Assembly: GCA_964017195.1 (NCBI GenBank)
Contig: OZ024887.1
Span: 66,888,228-66,952,227 of the forward strand
Direction: 5' to 3'
Length of the DNA stretch: 64,000 nucleotides
Source of the DNA: Siderastrea radians
Taxonomy: Eukaryota > Cnidaria > Anthozoa > Scleractinia > Rhizangiidae
The position numbers were made by a program, and so were the translations under genes. Under the pieces are notes generated by a model. The model saw nothing but the letters and a program-made list of their open reading frames with translations, made no database searches and was not told where the DNA came from. Each line of letters starts with the position of its first letter. Within the stretch, counting starts at the first letter, position 1. Positions 1 to 10,498 of this stretch are shown here, in pieces.

Positions 1-10
1 ACTTTTTTAG

Positions 11-1302
11 GTTCAGCAACAGTAGTGCCTTGTCTGACAACTATGATCTCTCATCATGGTAAGACCAGAAGCACATTTACACATTGATCAGCCTGTGAAT
101 AAGCTCTCTGTTCGGTGAAATAGCGAAGAAAACAAAGGGCAAGAACGAGCGAAGAGACGGGAAGGGGAGGGGGTGGGGAAGGAAGGAGGGGGAGAGGGAA
201 GGCACCGCCCCATCCTCTTCCCCAGTTCCCCTTCTACCCTCGGCTCGCCCCACTCGCCGATTTTTTTTCGCACTTTTCCCCCACCGCGTGTTCACAGGCT
301 GCTTTTTGATCAATGTCTCTGGGAGTTTGTTTAGTTCCCGGGGGAGTACTCCCTATAGTGCGCTAGACGGTGATTTTCCGTCCAAAAAGGAATACGTTTG
401 TTTGCGCTTACAGTGTACGAAAGGGTACTAACCGGGTAAATTGGTTACCTTTTTTAGTACTTTGAGGGGTCACCGAAATAGACCTTAAACTGAAAGGGAT
501 AACAACTAAATCTAAGTGTCAAAAAAAGGTTGGAAAATTTTGTCAAAAATTACAGCGCAAATCTACGAAAGTTTGAAGCCCTCATGCATAAGTATTTCGA
601 GCGATGTGGTACATTTCGATAAAAGTTACAATAGTATATGATAGGGTAAGAGTTTGGACCCCGGAGTGGATCCTCACCATACGAACCTTTATTTCCTATC
701 TCCCCCCTCTCCCTGGGGAGATCAGTGCTTTCTAGTAGCTTCATGGGACAGAAATAGTTAGGCTCTGGTTCCACAGCGAAGTTTGAATCAGTTCAGACTT
801 TTATGAGGGCGAAGTTCGTATGAAAACGAAGCATGAAATGTCCCGATAAACCAATTTCGCACGGTTAAAACTTGTGGATGCCAGTTCTTCATTCTGAACA
901 CATGCTCAAAGTAAAATGCCTAGGTTTTCAGAAACGGCGTAAATTTTGTGGTTTAATTGAAACTTTCGACATTTGTCTGTATTTTCTTTTGTAAAGGTAT
1001 GGTGGGAACTGCGCACGCGTCGTGCGTTTGACCGCTGTGAAGGCTCTGGTGGTCTGGACCACCAGTGTCCCGAGTGCAACTTTGCTTTATAGTGTAACAT
1101 AACCTGACTGTTTTATGCAGGAAATGCTGACCAAAAGGGCAAGATCATGGGAATATTCAGATCCCTGGGTGCCTTAGCACGAGCGATAGGTCCTATAGTG
1201 AGCTGTACAGTCTACTGGAGTGTGGGGCCTTTTTGGTGCTACTTTGTCGGAGCCCTCCTGTTTATGATCCCTATGCGGCTCCTTGTGAAGTTGCCTGCCT
1301 AA
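11..1302 (+). CDS. MFSD10: MFSD10-like major facilitator transporter, last two exons (partial)
   Basis: Two exons of a gene that enters from the left. Exon 11-58 follows a polypyrimidine-AG acceptor and ends at a GTAAGA donor; it reads SATVVPCLTTMISHH. Exon 1121-1302 follows TTTTATGCAG and ends at TAA (1300-1302). The exons join in phase through a split glycine codon, and the second reads NADQKGKIMGIFRSLGALAR and continues as a hydrophobic segment ending in VKLPA. The QKG-MGIFRSLGALARA-GPIV stretch is what I recall as the signature of the C-terminal half of MFSD10 (tetracycline-transporter-like MFS proteins), a multi-pass membrane organic-anion carrier. The intron is about 1.06 kb. Seen: splice sites, phase and peptide. 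Known: family resemblance from memory. The upstream exons lie outside the window, so completeness cannot be judged. Confidence 0.83.
60..1120 (+). other. Intron of the MFSD10-like gene with repeat-like content
   Basis: This is the last intron of the MFSD10-like gene, bounded by a GT donor at 59 and an AG acceptor at 1120. It includes a purine-rich stretch around 130-210 and, near 336-360, a GGGGGAGTACTCCC motif like the terminal motif of a repeat at 30.9-31.3 kb. I see no credible coding sequence. Confidence 0.5.
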
Positions 1303-2228
1303 AACGTATCCAACAACACCGTGGCGTACGTAACTGAATGCAGGGATAATTTTTTTGATAGCTCCGAGTTAGCTATAAAATGTAAAATAAATTTGAGCGG
1401 AATAATTGTTGAGTTCTCTCTACTAGTAGGGTATTTAACAATCATTCCACACGCTTGCGTTGGGTATGAGGTGATGGATAACAAACAAGGTTGTAACGCT
1501 GAGTTGGTGTTAATCATCTTATATCGAACAAGTGCGAGTGGAATAATTGCTTTGTTGAATTCTCAACCTCAGTTATTGTTTTTGGACAAAACTGTTGCTT
1601 CCTGGCAAAATCTTTTGAACTCCGCGTGCGGCACTTGACATGGCATGCAATTTCAATATACGGCAAAGAGCAGGGTTAATTTCTGATTACCTGTGTGTTT
1701 AAACCAATCAGAAAGCTAGAAATTCAATAGGCAGGATTGACAATTTAATATTTATGATAATTTTTTTCATATTAAAAAGCTGCTAGCTTAGTAGAGTGCA
1801 ACCAGTTAGAGTACGGGATCGCTCATGCCCAGTTGTCTGCGGGCAGGCTAATATCCCTGGGCTGTCTCTATAACGCTAATTACACCTTTTGCTATAGATT
1901 ATTTTGGGGGACTTACGTGCATTTTCCGAGGTTAAAGATTACAGATGTAGTGATAGAAAAGATGTTGCACCTGTTGAAAATGGTGGTTATTTAAATAGCT
2001 TCACGTGCATCTCACCCAAGAACTAAATTATATTTTTTATGAGTAAGAATATGTAGAGAAATTAGAATTAAAAAAAATGTTTGGCAATTAAATTAGGGAG
2101 AGTGAGTCACTGCGGTAATGTTTTTTTTTTCTAATTTATTTATTAAAAAGCAATATTTTTCATGCACTTCGGGTGCGTTTGTAGTATTACCGGTAAACGT
2201 TTTCTTTGTTACTGTTTTTGAAACCTAA
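1303..2228. other. Intergenic region, no gene seen
   Basis: AT-rich spacer downstream of the MFSD10-like gene. The motif 'cgagtggaataattg' near 1530-1550 recurs around 36.71 and 56.80 kb next to receptor genes, so part of this may be an old dispersed repeat. The open frames are short and have no recognisable motif. Confidence 0.4.
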
Positions 2229-2442
2229 GGCTGGTTTCCATATGATCACTATGATCGCTACCAAAAATGTTGAGCAGTCGTTGCGACTTTGATCGCTAAG
2301 CGGTTTCCATACAGGCTGGCTTCCATATATATGATTACTGTGATCGCTACGATCGCTGAAGAGTGGTTTCCACATGATTGCTACGATTGCTGAACGTTTT
2401 TTCCAGCGATCGTAGCGATTGTAGCGATCACATGGAAACCAG
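2229..2442. mobile_element. MITE with GCTGGTTTCCATATGATC-type inverted ends
   Basis: The left end (GGCTGGTTTCCATATGATC) is mirrored at the right end (GATCACATGGAAACCAGC). The inside is a run of imperfect GATCGCTACGATCGCTGA units in both orientations, so the whole element can fold on itself. There is no ORF and no clear target duplication. It is a non-autonomous inverted-repeat element; the superfamily is unknown. Confidence 0.7.
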
Positions 2443-2631
2443 CTGAGGCAGGATTCACAAAGCTGTCCTAAGCAAAAGGTGAATCTTAAGTACGTTTTCT
2501 CATCAATAGGCTTTGTTTTCCAACAATACGTAGGGCACATCTTATCTTAGGAGGGCTTCATGAATCCAACCCCAGCCTTAAACTGCACGTCGTACAGCCT
2601 AAAACTGCTCGTCGTAGTTTTTGACAATAAC

Positions 2632-2910
2632 GGAGGCGGCGTGGCCTAGTGGTTAGAGCGCTGGGCTTGTAATCCGGAGGTCCCGAGTTCAAGTCCTCTC
2701 TCTGACCACTTGGATTTGTTTCACGGTAGTCTTGTGTTCAAATCCTATGCCACGCGCTGTAAATAGCCAACTGGTCAGCCTCTCATCAGTTGGGATTTTT
2801 AAACATGTTTAAGTTCAGTTTATAATGTTACTTTCTCCAATTTATGGTGTCCCCAGTTAGCACTTTCGTGCTAAATACATCGACACCTTAATAAAGTGAT
2901 TTATTTTTAG
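2632..2910 (+). mobile_element. tRNA-derived SINE (Thr-like head)
   Basis: The head contains GTGGCCTAGTGGTTAGAGCG (A-box region) and GAGTTCAAGTCC (B-box) with a CTTGTAA anticodon-like loop, so it is tRNA-derived with a Pol III promoter. The body includes a second B-like motif, 'aaatagccaactggtcagcc' and 'cagttgggatttttaaac', and ends in 'aataaagtgatttattttta'. This head-body architecture matches SINEs I recall from coral genomes. It is not a functional tRNA gene. Confidence 0.75.
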
Positions 2911-3061
2911 GGAGTTTAAGCAACCACGACGGCGACGGCAACGAGAACGTCACATAACAATAGGCTTTGATGAGCAAAACAGTGACTCTGCACGTGCATT
3001 GCACATTCTGGTAAATTTGTTTGCAGCCGTGCTCTGCAAAACAACAACGTGAAATGACCTT

Positions 3062-3274
3062 AAAACCCCGGCTAAACGATCAAACATTTTCGTCCAACAT
3101 CGTGTTTGTCACACAAAACTTTCGGTGGCTAAACGGGAAAACAATGTTTGACGAAACATCGGACAATGCAAAACCATTTAAATATAAAATTGAGAGAGGC
3201 AACTAAACAGTAAAACATGTTCATCCAACACAATGGTGGACGAAAATGTTTGATCGTTTAGCCGCGGCTTAAGG
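3062..3274. mobile_element. MITE with CCCCGGCTAAACGATCAAAC inverted ends
   Basis: The left end (CCGGCTAAACGATCAAACAT) is mirrored by ATGTTTGATCGTTTAGCCGC at the right. An internal repeat of the 'gtttgacgaaacat' type is present. Both flanks read TTAA (around 3060 and 3269), compatible with a TTAA target duplication. No ORF. Confidence 0.6.
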
Positions 3275-3589
3275 TTTTTTGGGGAACGGGAACACACGAC
3301 GGTGGATTTCCCCGTCTCTAACTAGATCTTGAGCGCCGTCTCTACGAATTTAGTTCCTGGATAGTTCGGCCACATTAGGCAAGTTAAACGAGTTGAAATA
3401 ATCGCTAAGTAGAATACAAGAACCGAAATACACAATTAAATGACGTTTTCCTCTGCGTTGCCGTCGTCGTTGCTAATAAAAGCATAATTCCGTACACTGT
3501 GTGTTGGAGAAATTTCTTGGTAGGAATCGTTTTTCACTATTATTGGGCTTGAAAGCGAGTAGCCACTTTCCAAATTTCCATTACATTTG

Positions 3590-3745
3590 CTTTTTTTTTT
3601 TTTTCTTTGTTATGTTATGTTATTTTCTACTTTACTAATTATCTTAGTTAATGAAATGATATGTAATTAAATTTAAGTAGCTTTTGCAATACTACCAAAT
3701 TTCTATGTAGTCATGCAAGTAAAGCTTGTTGTTGTTGATTTGCCA
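3590..3745 (+). repeat. Probable 3' end of a degraded LINE
   Basis: A T-rich tract followed by 'tgttatgttatgttatt' and 'taaagcttgttgttgttg' resembles terminal LINE tails with short tandem endings. No reverse transcriptase reading frame is left beside it. Weak call. Confidence 0.3.
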
Positions 3746-3882
3746 GCAAACCTTTCACACAGTGTTCAACAGAATTTACAGCAGGACAAATGTATGGGAA
3801 AAGTAAAAACGCGAACATGCTCTCTAGCTCAGCTACATCCTTTAGATTTAAAAGGATTATCTCATCAACCATTTTTCAGTTA

Positions 3883-4153
3883 GTTACACGAGGCAATTTA
3901 TATTTTTCCTGCAACTTGCAACGCAACGGATGACGACAGCATTGCGAGGCAAAATGCAGAATACGTTGGCGCTACGACTTATCTCACATCGTTGCGAAAA
4001 GTAGAAGACCAGTCTACTTTTCCTGCAACTCGCAACGCAATTTTTCGTTGCGAGACAGGTTGCGAGGAGAGGTGTTAAGCGTGCGATTTCGTCCGCAACT
4101 TCTCTCTCAGCGGCGTTGCTTTGCAAGTAGCAGCGAAAATGGCCTCGTGTAAC
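3883..4153. mobile_element. MITE with GTTACACGAGGC inverted ends
   Basis: GTTACACGAGGC at 3883 is mirrored by GCCTCGTGTAAC ending at 4153. The inside repeats 'cctgcaactcgcaacgcaa' in both orientations. The open frame on the minus strand over this stretch is a shadow of these repeats. Confidence 0.65.
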
Positions 4154-4867
4154 AGCGGCTCTACTAGACTAAGTTCAAATTTCAGTTTTTAGGGAAAATT
4201 ATTTGACGCACATTTTAGTTTTTTTCCCTTATAATTGAACGCCGTATTTGGCGCCGTGATTGCCCGATTTCCAAATTGAGGGATTTGACCACGAAAAGGG
4301 GCCATTCGACTCAGCCTTACCAAAAAAAAAAACAAAAAAAAAAAAAAACAACGCACGATACTGCTGGAAACGGCTTCTACTGGGTTCTACTGTAAATAGT
4401 GCATCTCGAGTTCACCCAGACCGACGAGCTTGTACAGGGTTAGTCTCAATATGAAGTAAAGTATCATAGTGAAATTTCATTTATCCAGCGGTCTTGGTTA
4501 ACTGGACTATGCACGAGTCTGATAGGATTGATCATCGTCGTGCTATTGTCCGCTATTCGCTGATACACCTGTTTGAAAAAACGTTGTCGGGTGAAAACTA
4601 TAAACGATGGACAATACGACATAATGGAACTCTGGGAAGATGGCAGGGGTAAGTTTGTGACAGGGTTTCGTTTCTTGATATTCAAAATATTTTCTTTCCA
4701 AGATAATTTAAAAAGTAAATTAAGGAATGCTGTGTTATTATGTTGTGCACGTGTCTAAGAATGGAGGCTCTTTTTTACGCTTCCCAGGGCACCATTGGGT
4801 CGCATCGTCAATGATTTCTGCTTTATACCTGACAATGTTTTTTCAATTGAGTGTATACAACGTTTGC

Positions 4868-5012
4868 ACTCGGCCTAGTACCCAGGCGTTCTCTTCTCGC
4901 TCACACGACTTGGCGCGAAATTTCGTGACGTCACCGATTCGGTGACGCCACGACATTTCACACCAAGTCGAGTCGAGTGAGAGGAAGGAGAACGCCTGGG
5001 TACTAGACTGGG
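4868..5012. mobile_element. Short palindromic repeat (CCTAGTACCCAGGCGTTCTC)
   Basis: The outer arm CCTAGTACCCAGGCGTTCTC is mirrored by GAGAACGCCTGGGTACTAG. Inside it, CGTGACGTCACC is mirrored by GGTGACGCCACG, giving almost complete self-complementarity over about 140 bp. A related end motif (CCTAGTCCCTAGGCGTTCTC) bounds the 831-bp element at 58.8-59.7 kb. Confidence 0.6.
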
Positions 5013-5131
5013 TTGCACTCGCTTTATCCGTTGAAAATAGTTGTTATTGTAATTTTAGAAAATGTTTTCTGCGTGCAATCACCTGTTGTCTACTAAAACA
5101 GTTAATGAAATGTGTCGCACAGCACAGGTTA

Positions 5132-5341
5132 GGCCCAGTTCAGACGCCGTACCTCTCATGTGCCGTACCAAGTAGTACGTAGTTTTTTGGCAGTTGTACG
5201 TTGTCCAAATGAGTTTTTTCGACAGATTTCAATTAGGCAAGCCAAAATCTCAGGGAACGGCAAAGCTTGCCGCTTAATACGACCTAGGAGCGAAAGTGTA
5301 ATTGATAAGGCACATGAGAGGTACGGCGTCTGAACTGGGCC
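5132..5341. mobile_element. PIF/Harbinger-type MITE with TTA target duplication
   Basis: The terminal inverted repeats begin GGCCCAGTTCAGACGCCGTA and continue through CCTCTCATGTGCC; the right end is the exact mirror. The element is flanked by TTA at 5129-5131 and 5342-5344. A 3-bp TWA duplication with GGCCC-like ends is typical of PIF/Harbinger MITEs. It is 210 bp with no ORF. Confidence 0.75.
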
Positions 5342-5344
5342 TTA

Positions 5345-6063
5345 TACAACTGAGAAATCGAAGAATTGAACTGCATTGTAAATTTAAGTGTTGAAAGAAA
5401 ACCTGTTAACGTCCTAGTGAACGTGTCCCTAATAAGGAAATGGAGTCCACACGAAGTGAAGAAAAAACCTTTGACCTCGGTGGGATTTCAGCCCACAAAG
5501 GTGAAAGAGTTTTCTTTTGTTATTCTGTTTTCTAGTAAGCGGTAAGCGGACACCCACGAAGAAAGGGAAGGGAAGATGGTTCATTAGGTCGGTTTTTCTC
5601 GTGTTTGTGGGGACATAACATATTGGTCGTGCTTATCGGGATTTCCTCAATAAATTACTGCATTGAGATTCTGTTGGGTTGAAAAGAAGTGACCGTAGAA
5701 AATGTACAAACAGTCAACAAAAGGCCACTGGTCACCTACGAGTGAACCGCGAAAAAAAAAATGGGAAAAGAAAAAAAAAGAAAGAAAGGAGCTAGAGACC
5801 ACGGCTTGGAGTGCAATTTTACAGAATCAGTGTCATTAACATACACTTTAATTCACTTTCCAAGGTTTTATTCCTTTGAGTATTTTTTATTCATCACCAC
5901 CATTGAACAGTAGGCTACAGTAAAAGATAAGATTTTCATTGAATTTTTTTAAAGGTATTTAGTTTAATTTGGAAACATACTATTCTCAGGTAGCAACTTG
6001 AAATCTAAAATTTAAATTACTCTAATATCTCCAGAGAGTTTGCAACCTTTGAATAATCTCCTC
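5345..6063. other. 3' flank of receptor 1, conserved with the 3' flank of receptor 3
   Basis: No gene. Stretches such as 'atggttcattaggtcggttttt' and 'cggggacata' (about 5575-5630) recur at 14350-14410 downstream of receptor 3, which marks this as part of the duplicated unit. A-rich tracts lie around 5750-5790. Confidence 0.6.
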
Positions 6064-7152
6064 CTAGAAGCTCTTACTTCTTTCCTCTTTTGTCTTCTGC
6101 GTTTGTGCAATGTTCGTGCAAGAGGTCTCGCGGGATATAACAAAAATATCATCGCAGCGAGTCGTACAAGTAACGTCAAACGCTTTGAGCCAACAACTGC
6201 CTTCGAGATCCGCTTGATGTTTTAAACAAATCGGTTTTACATTCCTCCTAAGTGATTTCAGTTCATCTGCGAATCGTTTCACTCTGATTACAACAATAAA
6301 CGGATTCACAGCACTTGGAACATAAAGCATAAATATAACTGCATACGCGAGCCATATTTTTGGTTGGTTTTGAAGTCCCAGTCGCGCTGTACTTTGAATC
6401 ATCGCTGGTAAATATGAAACCAGAGTGATAATCAGCAGTATTAGGATTGTGTAGACCGCCTTTTTTCTTGCTTTCCAGTTGGGCGAATTACGGGCGTTTT
6501 GGGGCGCACCACCAACTTGACCTGGACGCCTTTTGAGATTCCACAGCGACAAACCTCCAAACAGCAAGATCACGAAAACGAACACGGGCACAACAAACTT
6601 ACTCACTGTTTGACCACTTTTCTTTGCGTAAAGCTCTCTGTAATCTAAAACAGGTGATTTTCCGATGTCTATGTCATATAGAGGGACATAGATAAGCAGG
6701 ACGATTGTTAATACGAGCAGCCATTTAGTAAGAATTATGGCAATTATTTTCGCCATAGACTTGTTTGCTTTGTAGAAGATGGGCCAGCATACGGCTAGAT
6801 ATCTGTCGATCATTTGTAGTGCCATGGAGGAGAGCGAAAGCAGGCCGAAAAATGAGTGTAGAAACGACACAATCCAGGCAAATGTTTTACCACGAGAAAT
6901 GGGAATGTCATAAGCCACGTAGCAAATAGAGAGAGGAATGTTAAGGAGACTGTTGAGCAAGTCGATGGTTGAAAGATCGGCGAAAAGAGCATGATGCACA
7001 GTTCGAAGAGTTTTGTAGCGAATAAACAAGAAGAAGAACAATCCATTACCAACAGCCGCTGCCAGTAGAAGAGAGATGAAGAAAGTGGTCTGAAATGGTG
7101 CAACGTAATCGCTGTCGCTGCTCTCGTCGACTTCTCCATCTGATGAAGACAT
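6064..7152 (-). CDS. Class A-like GPCR, receptor 1 (362 aa, intact)
   Basis: Single-exon seven-transmembrane receptor of rhodopsin type. TM1 is about residues 22-45 with GN at 35-36, TM2 carries FADLSTIDLL at 58-66, and TM3 ends with IDRY at 115-118. TM5 is about 186-205, TM6 about 232-252 with YLP in place of CWxP, and TM7 has NPFIV at 283-287 where NPxxY is usual. I see no cysteine at the usual TM3 start and none in the loop before TM5, so the standard extracellular disulfide seems absent. The long Lys/Arg-rich third loop and Cys/Ser-rich tail are cytoplasmic by prediction. The ATG at 7152 begins MSSSDGEVDE, matching receptors 2 and 3, which supports the start. Ligand unknown. It is divergent to receptor 2 and closest to receptor 3. 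Confidence 0.9.
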   Translation of the reverse strand: MSSSDGEVDESSDSDYVAPFQTTFFISLLLAAAVGNGLFFFLFIRYKTLRTVHHALFADLSTIDLLNSLLNIPLSICYVAYDIPISRGKTFAWIVSFLHSFFGLLSLSSMALQMIDRYLAVCWPIFYKANKSMAKIIAIILTKWLLVLTIVLLIYVPLYDIDIGKSPVLDYRELYAKKSGQTVSKFVVPVFVFVILLFGGLSLWNLKRRPGQVGGAPQNARNSPNWKARKKAVYTILILLIITLVSYLPAMIQSTARLGLQNQPKIWLAYAVIFMLYVPSAVNPFIVVIRVKRFADELKSLRRNVKPICLKHQADLEGSCWLKAFDVTCTTRCDDIFVISRETSCTNIAQTQKTKEERSKSF

Positions 7153-7224
7153 GCCTGTTTTCTCTGAATCTTAGGCCACGGACGGAACAGAACTGCACGT
7201 CTTGTCCCAATTGCTAAGCTTTAA

Positions 7225-7290
7225 AAACACGGATCGTGCTGAATAAAAAGCTTTGAGCAAATAGCAACACAATAATTTACAATTCGCCCT
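7225..7290 (-). promoter_or_regulatory. Conserved upstream block of receptor 1
   Basis: About 75-140 bp before the ATG, this block (GTGCTGAATA, AGCTTTGA, CAAATAGCAACA) matches the blocks upstream of receptors 2 and 3. Where the others have a CCAAT box (GAACCAATAGCAA), this copy reads GAGCAAATAGCAA. Probable core promoter region, inferred from conservation alone. Confidence 0.5.
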
Positions 7291-8470
7291 CGAGGTTTAC
7301 AGTGAGCAGTTCGTTAAGTACTATTAAGTACATTACAATTATAATTCAAGCACATGTCACCGAGATGTGGGGAGAACCATTTTGAATAAAAACTGCATTT
7401 CAAAATGTAAACCTCCGATATTCTGTGCAGCTGTCATAACTTTTTATTATTGATTTTTATCGGCCTGATTGCAGGTTATTGTACTGCCACTGGTATTACC
7501 GTATCCTGTATCCTTCATCAACGTATTGCTCATCCTGTTTTCCGATCCTGGGCAGTTATTTTTCCCTTTTTACCCTTTTCATTTTGGTCAATTTTCTGTT
7601 TGAAAATTGTCGCAAAAAGACGGTTGTCAAGGAGGCGACTCAATGGGCGGGAGCAATACTGAACCGGCGCCTTCGTTTAGGTGTCAACTCGTTAGTACCT
7701 AAAGCACTTTGCAAGTTTTGTCCTCATTCACTAACTTCTCACGAAGCTCTTTTTGACGCCCCGTTGAAAACCTTATGTGACCAGTAATTAAAGCTAATTG
7801 TTAGTACATCTCTCCTTGTTTGGGTGTATTTTTCGGCGTCTTGCACGTTACAAAGACACACCAAATGAACCATTTTTTGTCAGTTTACTTTCAGTGTGTA
7901 ACTCATTGTAGCTATTAAAGTCAGGTGTTATTGTTGTCTTCAAGCGAAGTACAAGAAAGCGTTTCCAGTTAAGAGGTCACTTCAAAGGTTAGCAAATGTT
8001 TGAAGAACCTCGAGAGGATGAAGAGACAGTAGACTGAGTTTTTTTATTGAAAATATATTAATGACGTATTGAACCAAAGGTTTCCCGGTGCTGTGGATTA
8101 CTTTTATCATCCATTTTAGCCAATATTTTGCTTATTCATGAAAGCAACAAGAAGATGATTATCAACGGTTCAAATATCGGGAAAATACTGATATGTACGG
8201 CGAATTTGCCAGAAACTTCATCTCAAATCTACATCACAGCAGACTCTGTACAATCCATTTAGTTTATTTTGGTCAGCATCGGCCATGCACACACCAACCA
8301 TATGTTAGACTGACAACCTTGCGCGAACCGGCAATTGCAACCTACAGAATTAACAGCCTAACCTAACATGAGACACTGTCGGAGGAAAAATTTGGAAACG
8401 TTTCCAAAAAAATTGGAGTGCCATTAATCCTCCGTGGTTTAGAGGGTATCTAACTAATAGCACTTTCACC
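7291..8470. other. Spacer between divergent receptors 1 and 2, first part
   Basis: No gene. Blocks near 7600-7700 ('ggtgtcaactcgttagt') and 7745-7890 ('ctttttgacgccc', 'ccttgtttgggtgtatttttcgg', 'gtcagtttactttcagtg') recur in order at 16570-16770 between receptors 3 and 4. Short open frames over this stretch are not conserved as proteins. Confidence 0.6.
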
Positions 8471-8622
8471 TGGCCCCAGTTGTTCAAAGGCTGGATAACT
8501 TTATCTGCTGGTTAAATCACTACCCAGCTGATAAAATTTACTCCAACCAATACACTTTATCCGCTGGGTAGTGATTTATCCAGTGGATAAACTTATCCAG
8601 CCTTTGAACAAAGGGGGCCTGG
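8471..8622. mobile_element. Short MITE (GGCCCCAGTTGTTCAAAGGC ends)
   Basis: The left arm 'gttgttcaaaggctggataa' is mirrored by 'ttatccagcctttgaacaa' at the right. The inner arms 'tagtgatttatccag' and 'ggttaaatcactaccca' are also complementary. About 150 bp, no ORF. It lies in unit A only, so it probably inserted after or independently of the duplication. Confidence 0.6.
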
Positions 8623-8699
8623 TGTAAACGCTCACAAAACTTACATGGAACAAAACACAAACGATTGTGAAATGTTCCGGTAAAACATCAATATTCCGG

Positions 8700-9480
8700 T
8701 AAGAGATAACATTGATCTCTCAGGGGTGAACATTGACAAGAATCTGCAGTTCAACAGTTATGTAAAGAATATTTGTACTAAGGTCAACAATCAAGTTAAT
8801 GTAATTTCCCGCTTTCGAAAAATAGTACCCACAGCTGTGAAATGTAAACTTTATAAGGCCTTTATTGTTCCATATTTTAGATATTGTTCAGCAGTTTGGC
8901 ATTTTTGTGGGGCTCGAAATAGAGACAAAGTAGAGAATCTTAACAAAAGGGCGCTCAGGATTGTTCTAGACGAGAAGTTTCTGCACTACCAGGAGCTACT
9001 GAACAAGTTTAATTCTAGTGATCTGTATAGTATCAGATGCCAAGACATGATGAAAACAGTTTTTAAGACAATCCAGTTCGAAACGGTGCCACATGCGTGG
9101 TCTCTTTCAAATGAGAAACACTGAACGCAACTTACGAGGATCAAGGAAACTTGTTATCCCATACGTTAACACAACCACTTATGGTCTTCATTCCTTCAGA
9201 TACACTACTGCACTATGTGGAACAAACTAACAGAGGACCTGAGGTCACTAGCGTCCTTGAATGAGTTCAAAACTAAAATATGCCAAATTTCTTTCGAACG
9301 TCAATGCAATTGTTACCTATGTAAATAGTAGTTTAATGTACTGCAATATATGATTTTATTTTTTATTATTATTATTTAATACTATTTTATTTATTTATTT
9401 GTTTTTTTGCTCCGTCTTTTCTTTCTCGGAGAAATTAGCTAGACAGCTACCCTTGTAAATCCGAGGTGAAATAAAGGTGA
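8700..9480 (+). mobile_element. Degraded 3' part of a Jockey/CR1-like LINE
   Basis: The frame 8726-9124 reads VNIDKNLQFNSYVKNICTKV and later IVPYFRYCSAVWHFC and KRALRIV. This is the C-terminal part of a non-LTR reverse transcriptase, downstream of the catalytic core. The protein then continues in another frame after about 9120 (for example LNEFKTKI at about 9260), so it is frameshifted. The tail is T-rich and ends in 'ataaaggtgacgttacgtta'. The 5' part (endonuclease and RT palm) is missing. Dead fragment. Confidence 0.75.
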
Positions 9481-9732
9481 CGTTACGTTATGTTAGTGCA
9501 GGTCTCCGTGATATCCATCGTGCATTGGTGAACAGTCGTGTCCACATGACCTTTGTAAAATCTACTTATAACTTATGCGCAAGTATATGTGACAATGAAA
9601 TATTTACCAAAAAATGCCTTCCGTCATGTGGATGCACTTGGAGACACGTGACCTACGGTTACTGGAGGGTATTTTGTTCTTTACGCCCACTTAAGCCATA
9701 GACAATATCTGTGTTGAGAAAGATGGAATATT

Positions 9733-9850
9733 CAGTCTGTCACGAGCGTGGGACAAAGAAAAAATCTGAGTCCCCGACGCGAATCGAACCCATGACCTCC
9801 CGTACACCGGTCGGGCACTCTAACCACTGAGCTATTGGGAGACTTGGGCG
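9733..9850 (-). mobile_element. tRNA-derived SINE fragment
   Basis: On the minus strand the sequence reads CCCAATAGCTCAGTGGTTAG (A-box region), then GTCATGGGTTCGATTCGCGT (B-box), then GGGGACTCAGATTTTTTC and a body ending near 'gtcccacgctcgtgac'. A tRNA head followed by an unrelated tail is the SINE pattern. The acceptor stem does not pair properly, so it is not a tRNA gene. Confidence 0.7.
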
Positions 9851-10384
9851 AACGAGGTCATATTGTGTTGGTTACCTATTACACTCTGCAGAAATGAAAA
9901 AAAAATTAAAGCTTGTCTTCACGGTTAAAAGAAGTTGTTCGTTTGTGTGCGTATCTGAGGCCTTTTTAAAAAGAGAATGAGTAATGCGTTGATAAAAGTT
10001 ACAGGGATAATACACTATCAATAATACATGTGGTGGTAACAAACCACGGCAAGGTGAGCCGCCCGAAAGTGGATGATCCAATATTAATACATTGATTGCG
10101 TCCTTAGAGGGTGAATGCGTCGTGTGTTAGAAATCAAAAGAATGTTTATCTTGCACTGTATTACATCTCTGTTTTATAATTTCGACTTGAGCGCGTACTG
10201 TTTTTTTCCGTGCGAAATCAATAAAACTTGTTATGGCAGCTGTACAGAATATAAAAAATTTACATTTTGTAATGCAGTTTTTGTTAATTTAATTGGCTTT
10301 CGCCATATTTTGTTGACAGGTGCTTAATCGTACTTAATCACACTTAACGATTTGCTCAGAAAACATCGAAAGGGCATTGTAAAT
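9851..10384. other. Spacer upstream of receptor 2
   Basis: No gene seen. AT-rich sequence that separates the SINE from the conserved promoter block of receptor 2. Short frames here have no recognisable motif. Confidence 0.4.
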
Positions 10385-10450
10385 ACTTGTGTTGCTATTG
10401 GTTCATAGCTCTCTATTCAGCACCTCCTGTTTTTTAAGTGTAGCAAACAG
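10385..10450 (+). promoter_or_regulatory. Conserved upstream block of receptor 2 with CCAAT box
   Basis: About 50-115 bp before the ATG: TTGCTATTGGTTCATAGCTC followed by CTATTCAGCAC. The reverse strand gives GAACCAATAGCAA, a CCAAT box. The same block lies upstream of receptor 3 (16020-16056) and, altered, of receptor 1. Conservation in otherwise diverged spacers supports a promoter role. Confidence 0.55.
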
Positions 10451-10498
10451 CTCGATTCGTGTTTCTATTCCGTAAATGGCCTAAGATTCACGAAAAAC

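Noticed and set aside
4573..4650. Possible coding exon ending at a GTAAGT donor (reads MKKRCRVKTINDGQYDIMEL)
   Set aside because: No acceptor, no recognisable domain and no partner exon nearby; the surrounding block recurs as non-coding sequence near 13.6 kb without this frame.
9773..9842. Functional tRNA gene on the minus strand
   Set aside because: The SINE-type tail follows directly and the acceptor stem is not complementary.
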